From the NCBI RefSeq assembly GCF_025398155.2, contig NZ_CP104562.2:4650001-4714000 (forward strand): DNA of 64,000 bases, in the 5' to 3' direction. The DNA is from Roseateles amylovorans (GTDB taxonomy: Bacteria; Pseudomonadota; Gammaproteobacteria; Burkholderiales; Burkholderiaceae_C). The notes under the pieces are model-generated. The model ran no database searches. It was not told the origin of the DNA and was given only the letters and a program-made list of their open reading frames with translations. Below, piece after piece: positions 44,518-51,403 of this stretch (positions are counted from its first letter, which is position 1; every line of letters starts with the position of its first letter). A program made the position numbers and the translations under genes.

Positions 44518-44837
44518 GACTGCTCCTTCTATGTGCGTCCCTCCAGGCGACCGCGGGATTCACGGTACTTGATGGCCTGAAGGAGACTAATCAACCTGCC
44601 GACGACCCATCGACAGGTTCAGACCGGAACGAACAAACCCGAAGGCCATCCATCCCAGCAAACAAAACCGGGCCGCTGCCCGGTTTTGTTTGCTCCCATC
44701 CGGGAACAAGGCGGAGCCTTTGAGGCCGTCCGCCGGGCCGTCCCAGGGACGGCCTGCTTGCCAATGTGTCAGGCCAGGGCCCGGCACCATTTGCACCCCC
44801 TCGGGGGGGTGGGCCAGCGTACCCGCTGGCCCGGGGG
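44518..44837 (-). promoter_or_regulatory. Structured infC-rpmI intercistronic leader
   Basis: The 320 bases hold four strong stems. A 9-bp stem with loop tacc lies right after infC (44811-44832). A C/G-rich stem is at 44795-44810. Two competing 5' segments, aggccgtcc (44723-44731) and ggccgtcc (44736-44743), can both pair with ggacggcct (44747-44755). A perfect 15-bp stem, CAAACAAAACCGGGC with GCCCGGTTTTGTTTG, is at 44659-44692. The last has terminator character in both directions. In other bacteria L20 controls rpmI-rplT through structures in this position; whether L20 binds here is inference. Confidence 0.6.
44659..44692 (-). terminator. Perfect 15-bp stem-loop before rpmI
   Basis: Arms CAAACAAAACCGGGC and GCCCGGTTTTGTTTG close a four-base loop. 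The T-rich 3' arm gives it terminator or attenuator character on the minus strand. It lies 140 bases before the rpmI ATG. Confidence 0.65.
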
Positions 44838-45383
44838 TCAACGCTTCTTGGGCGCCAACACCATGATCATCTGCCGACCTTCGAGCTTGGGCATGTGCTC
44901 GACGACCGCGACATCCGACAGTTCATCACGGATGCGCTCCAGCATGCGCATGCCGATGTCCTGGTGGGTGATCTCGCGGCCGCGATAACGCAGCGTGACC
45001 TTGCCCTTGTCGCCGTCCTCAGCAATGAAGCGACGCAGATTGCGCATCTTGATCTGGTAGTCGCCTTCGTCCGTACCCGGACGAAACTTGACTTCCTTGA
45101 CCTCGATGACCTTCTGCTTCGCCTTGGCTTCCGCGGCGCGCTTCTGCTCCTGGTATTTGAACTTGCCGTAGTCCATCAGCCGGCAGACCGGAGGGACTGC
45201 CGTGGCTGCGATCTCGACCAGATCGACGTCCAGGTCACCGGCCATGCGCAGTGCCTCTTGAATGCTCACGATGCCAAGCGGCTCGTTTTCTGGGCCATTC
45301 AGGCGGACTTCGGAGGCGATGATTTCGCGGTTCAACCGGTGCTTGCGCTCGGGAATCGCACGACGGTCAGCAAAAGTAGCGAT
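44838..45383 (-). CDS. infC: Translation initiation factor IF-3, ATC start codon
   Basis: 181 residues from an ATC at 45383. The frame then reads ATFADRRAIPERKHRLNREI, and AAGGTAA lies about 6 bases before the ATC. Non-ATG starts (ATT, ATC, ATA) are the hallmark of infC, because IF-3 discriminates against them and so represses its own synthesis. The N-domain (about 17-90: VRLNGPENEPLGIVSIQEAL, PPVCRLMDYGKFKYQEQKR) and C-domain (VKEVKFRPGTDEGDYQIKMR, KVTLRYRGREITHQDIGM) are complete. A TTG at 45335 also lies in frame but would remove 16 residues. Confidence 0.93.
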   Translation of the reverse strand: MATFADRRAIPERKHRLNREIIASEVRLNGPENEPLGIVSIQEALRMAGDLDVDLVEIAATAVPPVCRLMDYGKFKYQEQKRAAEAKAKQKVIEVKEVKFRPGTDEGDYQIKMRNLRRFIAEDGDKGKVTLRYRGREITHQDIGMRMLERIRDELSDVAVVEHMPKLEGRQMIMVLAPKKR

Positions 45384-45450
45384 GGTGGTTACCTTTCAGC
45401 GGGCCCTGGCACAGGTCCGAGTGATCTATACAACGCAAAAAGCGCCCGAC

Positions 45451-47376
45451 TCAGGCCTTGTCGGTGATGGTCGTCGAGAGCTTCGTGACGAAGTCCTCCA
45501 GCGACATCACACCCAGGTCCTGGTTGCCTCGGGCGCGCACTGCAACCGCGCCGTTCGCCTTTTCCTTATCGCCAACGACAAGGATGAACGGCACTTTCTG
45601 CAGCGAATGCTCGCGGATTTTATACGTGATCTTCTCGTTACGCAAATCTGCGTGAACCCTAACCCCTTGTTTTTGCAGCGCTTTCACAATGTCACCGACA
45701 TAGTCCGCCTGAGCGTCGGTGATATTGGCCACCACCACCTGGGTCGGCGCCAGCCAAACCGGCAGCGCGCCGGCGTGCTGTTCGATCAGGATGCCGATGA
45801 AACGCTCCAGGCTGCCGACGATCGCGCGGTGCAGCATGACCGGCACATGGCGCTCGCCATCCTCGGCCACATACTCGGCCCCGAGCCGGCCAGGCATCGA
45901 GAAATCGACCTGCATCGTGCCGCATTGCCATTGCCGGCCGATCGCGTCCTTCAGGGTGTATTCGATCTTCGGGCCGTAGAAGGCGCCGTCGCCCGGAGCG
46001 ATCACGAATTCCACACCGGAGGCGCGCAGCGATTCCATCAGCGCGAACTCGGCCTTGTCCCAGACTTCGTCCGAGCCGATGCGCGCGTCGGGACGGGTGG
46101 CCACCTTGTAGATGATGTCGGTGAAGCCGAAGTCCTGATAGACCTTCTGCAGCAGCGCGGTGTAGGCCACGCATTCGGCCAGGATCTGGTCTTCGGTGCA
46201 GAAGATGTGGCCATCGTCCTGGGTGAAGCCGCGCACCCGCATGATGCCGTGCAGGCCACCGGTGGGCTCGTTGCGGTGGCACTGGCCGAACTCGCCGAAG
46301 CGCAGCGGCAGATCGCGGTAGCTCTTGATGCCGTGCTTGAAGATCAGGATGTGACCCGGACAGTTCATCGGCTTGAGCGCGTAATCGCGCTTTTCCGACT
46401 CGGTCGTGAACATGTTGTCGCGGTACTTGTCCCAGTGGCCGGTGGCTTCCCACAGCGACTTGTCCAGCAGTTGCGGCCCCTTCACTTCCTGGTAGCCGTT
46501 GTCGCGGTAGACGCGGCGCATGTACTGCTCCACCTCTTGCCAGATCGTCCAGCCCTTGGGATGCCAGAACACCACGCCGGGCGCATGCTCGTCGATGTGG
46601 AACAGGTCCAGGTCCTTGCCCAGCTTGCGGTGATCGCGCTTCTCGGCTTCTTCCAGCATCCGCAGGTAGTTCTGCAGATCGTCCTTGGTCGCCCAGGCGG
46701 TGCCGTAGATGCGCTGCAGCTGCTCGTTGCGATGGTCGCCACGCCAGTAGGCGCCGGCCACCTTCATCAGCTTGAAGTGCTTGAGCTTGCCGGTAGAGGG
46801 CACGTGCGGGCCGCGGCACAGGTCGGTGAAGCCGCCTTCCGCATACAGCGAGACATCCTGGCCTTCCGGAATGCTGGCGATGATCTCGGCCTTGTAGGCC
46901 TCGCCCAGGCCCTTGAAGTACTGCACCGCCTCGTCGCGCGGCAGCACCGACCGGGTGACCTTCTCATCCTTCTTGGCCAGCTCGGCCATCTTGGCCTCGA
47001 TCGCCGCGAGATCCTCGGGCGTGAACGGGCGCTTGTAGGAGAAGTCGTAATAGAAGCCGTTGTCGATGACCGGGCCGATCGTGACCTGCGCCTCCGGGAA
47101 CAGCTCCTTCACCGCATAGGCCAGCAAGTGAGCGGTGGAGTGGCGAATGACCTCCAGGCCGTCCGCGTCCTTCTCGGTGATGATGGCCAGACGGGTGTCC
47201 TGGTCGATCAGGAAGCTGGTGTCGACCAGCTTGGCGTCGTCACCGGCGCCCACGCGGCCCGCCAGGGCAGCCTTGGCCAGACCGGCGCCGATCGAAGCCG
47301 CGACGTCGGCCACGGTGACCGGATGCGGGAACTCACGCTTGGAGCCGTCGGGCAGTTGGATGGAAATGTTCGACAT
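45451..47376 (-). CDS. thrS: Threonyl-tRNA synthetase
   Basis: 641 residues. TGS domain at 1-62 (ISIQLPDGSKREFPHPVTVA), editing domain at about 63-225 (HSTAHLLAYAVKELFPEAQV with the HxxxH element), class II core at about 245-535 (MNCPGHILIFKHGIKSYRDL, RFGEFGQCHRNEPTGGLHGI, VRGFTQDDGHIF) and an anticodon-binding end (VVVANITDAQADYVGDIVKA). The Cys of MNCPGH and two His residues bind the active-site zinc. It is the first structural gene of the translation operon. A threonine-rich leader peptide and terminator precede it, pointing to transcription attenuation; E. coli thrS instead uses tRNA-like mimicry for translational repression. Confidence 0.96.
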   Translation of the reverse strand: MSNISIQLPDGSKREFPHPVTVADVAASIGAGLAKAALAGRVGAGDDAKLVDTSFLIDQDTRLAIITEKDADGLEVIRHSTAHLLAYAVKELFPEAQVTIGPVIDNGFYYDFSYKRPFTPEDLAAIEAKMAELAKKDEKVTRSVLPRDEAVQYFKGLGEAYKAEIIASIPEGQDVSLYAEGGFTDLCRGPHVPSTGKLKHFKLMKVAGAYWRGDHRNEQLQRIYGTAWATKDDLQNYLRMLEEAEKRDHRKLGKDLDLFHIDEHAPGVVFWHPKGWTIWQEVEQYMRRVYRDNGYQEVKGPQLLDKSLWEATGHWDKYRDNMFTTESEKRDYALKPMNCPGHILIFKHGIKSYRDLPLRFGEFGQCHRNEPTGGLHGIMRVRGFTQDDGHIFCTEDQILAECVAYTALLQKVYQDFGFTDIIYKVATRPDARIGSDEVWDKAEFALMESLRASGVEFVIAPGDGAFYGPKIEYTLKDAIGRQWQCGTMQVDFSMPGRLGAEYVAEDGERHVPVMLHRAIVGSLERFIGILIEQHAGALPVWLAPTQVVVANITDAQADYVGDIVKALQKQGVRVHADLRNEKITYKIREHSLQKVPFILVVGDKEKANGAVAVRARGNQDLGVMSLEDFVTKLSTTITDKA

Positions 47377-47398
47377 GTTCGGGGGTACTCCAGAAAAC

Positions 47399-47425
47399 AA
47401 AAAAGCGCGGCCACTTGCCGCGCTT
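47399..47425 (-). terminator. Attenuator terminator in the thrS leader
   Basis: On the minus strand AAGCGCGGC pairs with GCCGCGCTT around loop aagtg, followed by six T residues. It ends about 22 bases before the thrS ATG, so it can only act inside the thrS leader. Its 5' arm can alternatively pair with GCCGCG in the segment just after the leader peptide (47501-47510). Confidence 0.75.
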
Positions 47426-47500
47426 CTTCTGGGGTGCTGGTCCTGGGGGACTCGATCTGCGAGAGATCGGGAACCGGACAGCTGATGGAAAGACGTGACG

Positions 47501-47510
47501 AGCCGCGGCC
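47501..47510 (-). promoter_or_regulatory. Antiterminator segment after the leader peptide
   Basis: GGCCGCGGCT begins three bases after the leader stop codon. Its GCCGCG is complementary to CGCGGC in the 5' arm of the thrS terminator. A ribosome at the stop codon would cover it; one stalled at the Thr codons would leave it free. Confidence 0.5.
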
Positions 47511-47512
47511 GA

Positions 47513-47551
47513 CTAAACCTTTGCAGTGGGGGTCGTAGTTCGCGGTGTCAT
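47513..47551 (-). CDS. Threonine-rich leader peptide of thrS
   Basis: The 12-residue frame reads MTPRTTTPTAKV, with threonine at positions 2, 5, 6, 7 and 9, coded by ACA, ACT, ACG, ACC and ACT. A purine-rich GGGAAAGG lies about 13-20 bases and CAGG 2-5 bases before the ATG. It ends 88 bases upstream of a terminator that precedes thrS. By analogy with thr, phe and his leaders, translation speed through the Thr codons would report charged tRNA-Thr and decide between antiterminator and terminator. The family's rule is established; its use here is my inference from layout. Confidence 0.6.
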   Translation of the reverse strand: MTPRTTTPTAKV

Positions 47552-47638
47552 AACCTGATCGCCTTTCCCGGTCCTTGTGAAGGAAAAAGAGGCGTCAAGT
47601 GTAGCGCACAACCCGTGCGCAGCCACCCCGCACGCCGC

Positions 47639-48721
47639 TCAAAGTGCCCCGACCTCCAGCGACGGCCTGGCGCAGGCCTCGCGAAACTCGTCCCGCAGCC
47701 GCTCGCCCTCGCGCACCGCCCGCAGCCAATCCCGGGCCCGACCAGGCACATCGTTCATGTAGTGCTGGAAGTCGTTGCGATCGGGCAGCTTGCCGTTGGG
47801 CAGCGTCTTGATCCATTCGGGGCTTGGCGTGAGCAGCACCACGTTGTCCAGGAAGGCACTGCTGCGGTGACGGCGTTTGAGGCCCTTGTCCAGCCAGCCG
47901 GGAATGACCTGGGCCTGGAAGTGCGGATACAGCGCCAGGCCGTCGCCCACCATCGCCGCATAGTTCAGGTGCAGGTGATAGTCGGTGATGCCGCCATCCC
48001 AATAGGCCCCCGCGGGCGCGCCGGCGATGTCGTGCACCGCCTGCAGCCAGAACGGAATGGAACAACTGGCCAGCAGGCTCGGCTTGAGATTGCCGATGTC
48101 CAGCGGCACCTGATGGCTGCGATAGTCGGCCAGCGGCATCGGCAGGGGGGCACGCCTGTCGGAGAACACCACCCGTTCCAGCCACGATCCCATGGCGCGG
48201 CGCGACACCGCATTCGCCGCAAAAGCGCCCAGATAGCCCAGCGGCGTGCGCAAGCGCCCTTCCCGTCCCAGCACATGGCGGCCGCGCGAGGTGAACACAT
48301 GCAGTCGGAATTGCGGATGGCTGAGCACCGCCGCCTCGCGCCCGCCAAAGATCTCGTCCAGCTTGCCGGAGAAGGCGCGGGAGACGGTCGCCGCGGTCGG
48401 GCGCTTGCCCGGCGCCGCGTCGTAGTCCTGATGGGCGTAATCGTGCGCCAGACGCTCGAATTCCGCGTCGGTCTGCGTCACGGTGCGCGACAGGCAGGCT
48501 GTCGCCATCCGCCAGGCGCCGATGGAGGCGCCCAGCAGATGCACTTCCTGCCCGCCCGATGGCAGGAACTCGCCGAAGAGATGCGCATCCAGCGCGCTGA
48601 GGATCAGCCCCTTCGGACCGCCGGCCGCGCCGGGCACGACATGCACGTCCTCGGCGCGCAGGCCGCGTTCACGCAGGCGCTGCCGCGCGCGGGGTCCGGC
48701 CAGAATCTGCAAGGCCTGCAT
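47639..48721 (-). CDS. Patatin-like phospholipase
   Basis: 360 residues. The oxyanion loop is in VVPGAAGGPKGLILSALDAH, the nucleophile elbow is HLLGASIGAWR (G-x-S-x-G) near residue 66, and the catalytic Asp is in YWDGGITDYH near residue 243; together they form the Ser-Asp dyad. No signal peptide is seen, so the enzyme is probably cytoplasmic or secreted by a dedicated system. Substrates of the family are phospholipids and acylglycerols. It lies downstream of the TonB receptor gene (44 bases) and may be co-transcribed with it. The thrS leader starts after its stop. Confidence 0.87.
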   Translation of the reverse strand: MQALQILAGPRARQRLRERGLRAEDVHVVPGAAGGPKGLILSALDAHLFGEFLPSGGQEVHLLGASIGAWRMATACLSRTVTQTDAEFERLAHDYAHQDYDAAPGKRPTAATVSRAFSGKLDEIFGGREAAVLSHPQFRLHVFTSRGRHVLGREGRLRTPLGYLGAFAANAVSRRAMGSWLERVVFSDRRAPLPMPLADYRSHQVPLDIGNLKPSLLASCSIPFWLQAVHDIAGAPAGAYWDGGITDYHLHLNYAAMVGDGLALYPHFQAQVIPGWLDKGLKRRHRSSAFLDNVVLLTPSPEWIKTLPNGKLPDRNDFQHYMNDVPGRARDWLRAVREGERLRDEFREACARPSLEVGAL

Positions 48722-48765
48722 CGGCGGGTCATCCTTTCGTCGGCAACCCGCCGCGGTCGGGTCGC

Positions 48766-50961
48766 TTACAGCTTCATCTCGAGGGCCATGCCCACCATGG
48801 TGCGGGAACCGCGGTCCGCATAGGTGTAGTCGCCGCTGGCCACCGTCGTCAGACGGGTATTGCCCAGCGGGGCCAGATTATTGGCCGAGACACGCAAGGA
48901 CGTCTTCGGACTGAAGGTCCATTGGGCGAAGAAGTCCAATTGCCGAGACCGCCACTGATCCAGCGTCTGACGCTCGGTCTGCTGCGTGCTGTAGCCCGGC
49001 GTGTAGACCAGGGTGGAGCCCACCGTCAGGGGCAGCCCGGAGAACCGGTAGTCGAAGCCCAGGGTGCCGGACCACGGCGGCTGCTGGTCCAGCCGGTTGT
49101 CCGGACCGGACAAGGCCTTCACCCGGGACCGATACACGCTCAGCGCACTGCGCAGGTTCAGTGCGGTCTTGGGGTCGAAGAAGATCGGCATCAGCTCGCC
49201 AGCCCGGCCCTTGAGCTCCATCTCGATGCCGCTGGTGGTGGCGCGGGAGATGTTGGTCGGCCGCATCACATAGCGCGGCACCGGCACGATCGCGGTCGGC
49301 GCATCCAGCGTGGTGACGTTGCGGATCAAGTTGTTGATGTTGCGATGAAAGAAGCCCAGGCTGAACAAACCGCCGCCCGCCATGTAGCGCTCGTAAGCGA
49401 TGTCGATGCCGGTGGCCAGCTCGGGCTTGAGCAACGGGTTGCCGACCCGGTCCGGGGCGAGTTCCTCATTGGTCTGCGTCTCCAGCGGGTAGTTGCTGTT
49501 GAGCGCGTACCGTCCCATCAGTTGGCCGATCTCAGGCGACTTGTAGCTGCGGGTCAGGCTGGCGCGCACCATCTCCCGGCCCTTGGGATCGAGCTTCCAG
49601 TTCAGGTGCAGCAACGGGCTCAGCACGCTGCTGCGGTTGGTCACGTCCACGCCGATGCCACTGCTGGTGGTGGCGACGTGCTCGCTGCGCAGGCCCAGCG
49701 AGGCCGACCACAGCGGATTGATCTCCCACTCGTCCTGCACGAAGAAGGCACGTCGGTCGATGCGCGCGGTGAACGCCTCGCCGTTGACCGCCGGCAACTG
49801 GCCCACGCCCGCCACCGTCGTGGTGCGAGTTTCCTCACGGCGGCGCCATTCCAGGTCCCAGCCGACGCTCAGGGTATGGTCCTCGCCCAGCAACTGGCTG
49901 AACTTGCCGGCCTGGGTCAGCCCGCGGTCGGTGTTGCCGCCAATGGCACGCACCGGCGTGACCGCGTTGAACATCCGGTTGTCCCAGCTCGCCTTGGCGT
50001 TCTGGGCGCCGGCCTTGAGCTCGAACTTCTGGGTGTCGTTGAAGCGTTTGCTCCACTGGGCGTTGGCACGCAGCATCTGCCAGGTGCCGTCGTTGTCGGA
50101 GCTGTTGTCCAGCTTTGGACTGTTGTAGGTGCCGCCGTTGACCACGCGGGTGTCGCTGTTCCACTCGCCGCGCTGCGCAAAGCCCTGCAGGGTGACGGTC
50201 TCGTCATCGCTCAGTCGCCAGTTCAGGCGCGGCGAGCTGTTGAAACCGTGGCCATGGTTGCGGGTCTGCGCATGCTGGGCGGCGACGACCGGCTGATCGT
50301 TCTCGTCGGTCCCGGGGCGGCGCAGATCCAGCTCTTGACGGTTCAGCCACATGAAGCCCGACACCGGCAAGGTGAACGAGACCGGCCCGACCTTCTCGCT
50401 CAGGGTGAACGTGCCGGAAGGCCGCGGGCTCTCGATGTTGTAGCCCGCCCCCAGGCGCAGCTCGCGCTGCGACAGGCGCGGCGGCTCCTTGAGGATCACG
50501 TTGATCGCGCCGGCCACCGACTGCGCGCTCTGGTCCGCCGTCGCGCCCTTGGTGACTTCGATGCGCTCGATCTGCGCGGGATCCAGCTGGTCCAGCTTGA
50601 ATCCCGGCGGCGCCGGATCTCCATTGATCAGCACCAGGGTGTAGCCGTTGCCCAGCCCGCGCATGCGCACCGCGCCATCGACCATGCTGATGCCGGGCAA
50701 GCGCTTGAGCACGTCGGCCACATTGGTGTCACCGTACTTGTCGAGCTCGTCGCGTCCGTACACCTGCTTGGCCACCGAGGCCTTGCGGCGCAGGTCGTTG
50801 TCGGACTGCCGGCCCCCGGTGATCTCCACCCGGTCCAGCCTGCGGGACGGGGCGTCCCCTCCCGGCGGGCCCTCCTGGGCAAATGCGGGCGACAAGGCCG
50901 TCCATCCGGCAACAGGCAGGCAGGCGAGCAGACAGGCCCGGGCAATGGCGTGGGTCTTCAA
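48766..50961 (-). CDS. TonB-dependent outer-membrane receptor
   Basis: 731 residues. Signal peptide at 1-28 (ending SPAFA), then RRLDRVEITGGRQSDNDLRR, a TonB-box-like start. The plug domain (about 55-160) shows VYGRDELDKYGDTNVADVLK, LPGISMVDGAVRMRGLGNGY and RIEVTKGATADQSAQSVAGA. The barrel contains SLTRSYKSPEIGQLMGRY and ends in VGMALEMKL. The short NGDPAPPGF motif after the plug is common in receptors for hydrophobic or organic substrates, but the ligand is not predictable. No Fur box was seen; the upstream gap has octamer repeats starting 13 bases before the ATG. Confidence 0.9.
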   Translation of the reverse strand: MKTHAIARACLLACLPVAGWTALSPAFAQEGPPGGDAPSRRLDRVEITGGRQSDNDLRRKASVAKQVYGRDELDKYGDTNVADVLKRLPGISMVDGAVRMRGLGNGYTLVLINGDPAPPGFKLDQLDPAQIERIEVTKGATADQSAQSVAGAINVILKEPPRLSQRELRLGAGYNIESPRPSGTFTLSEKVGPVSFTLPVSGFMWLNRQELDLRRPGTDENDQPVVAAQHAQTRNHGHGFNSSPRLNWRLSDDETVTLQGFAQRGEWNSDTRVVNGGTYNSPKLDNSSDNDGTWQMLRANAQWSKRFNDTQKFELKAGAQNAKASWDNRMFNAVTPVRAIGGNTDRGLTQAGKFSQLLGEDHTLSVGWDLEWRRREETRTTTVAGVGQLPAVNGEAFTARIDRRAFFVQDEWEINPLWSASLGLRSEHVATTSSGIGVDVTNRSSVLSPLLHLNWKLDPKGREMVRASLTRSYKSPEIGQLMGRYALNSNYPLETQTNEELAPDRVGNPLLKPELATGIDIAYERYMAGGGLFSLGFFHRNINNLIRNVTTLDAPTAIVPVPRYVMRPTNISRATTSGIEMELKGRAGELMPIFFDPKTALNLRSALSVYRSRVKALSGPDNRLDQQPPWSGTLGFDYRFSGLPLTVGSTLVYTPGYSTQQTERQTLDQWRSRQLDFFAQWTFSPKTSLRVSANNLAPLGNTRLTTVASGDYTYADRGSRTMVGMALEMKL

Positions 50962-50973
50962 TGGGGGCTCCAG

Positions 50974-51021
50974 GGATCAGAGGATCAGAGGATCAGAGGA
51001 TCCGGGAATCCGGGAATCCGG
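50974..51021. repeat. Octamer tandem repeats abutting the TonB receptor start
   Basis: Three copies of ggatcaga (about 50975-50998) run into repeated tccgggaa units (51001-51021). The tract starts only about 13 bases upstream of the receptor ATG, so it is inside the 5' leader or promoter of that gene. Confidence 0.85.
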
Positions 51022-51370
51022 AAATAAGGACTCGATCGGGACGCAGGGTATGTCGGCGACGGCGGCGCGTCGTCGCCACTGCGACCAGCTGCGAATTCCG
51101 GGGCGCCAGATGCAGCCCGACGCCACGAACCGGGAATCATCGCCGCGTGTCATGACCTCGCTGCGGCGATCCACCCCGTCAGCGCCATGCGCCGGCCCGA
51201 TCCGTGAACAGGTGGACAGCCAGGGGGTCAGAAAACGGGGCAGGCTGTGGGCTGAATGCAGAAGCGGCGGACCGCCCACGCGATCCGCCGCTTCCGGCCT
51301 GAGACGTCCGCTGGACAACGTGCGGCAGCGCCGCCGTCGGCCAGCGATCAGCAATCAGCGCGCGCCAAGG

Positions 51371-51398
51371 TCAAGGGCAGCCATGCCCCTGCCCTTGA
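51371..51398 (-). terminator. Stem-loop just after tex
   Basis: Arms TCAAGGGCAG and CTGCCCTTGA close an 8-base loop five bases after the tex stop. No T run follows. A second stem with 11-bp arms (GAAGCGGCGGA, TCCGCCGCTTC) lies at 51261-51294. Together they probably end the tex transcript. Confidence 0.5.
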
Positions 51399-51403
51399 AT
51401 CCG

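Larger units (their letters stand above)
50962..51403. other. Gap between tex and the TonB receptor gene
   Basis: The 442 bases contain the octamer repeats, presumably the receptor promoter, and two stem-loops after tex (51261-51294 and 51371-51398). No gene is supported. Confidence 0.4.

Noticed and set aside
45384..45450. Internal promoter between thrS and infC (gtatagat)
   Set aside because: A fair -10 hexamer is present but no -35 at a suitable distance; not strong enough to list.
47376..47551. T-box riboswitch for thrS
   Set aside because: No T-box sequence or specifier stem is seen, and T-boxes are rare outside Gram-positive bacteria; the leader peptide explains the layout better.
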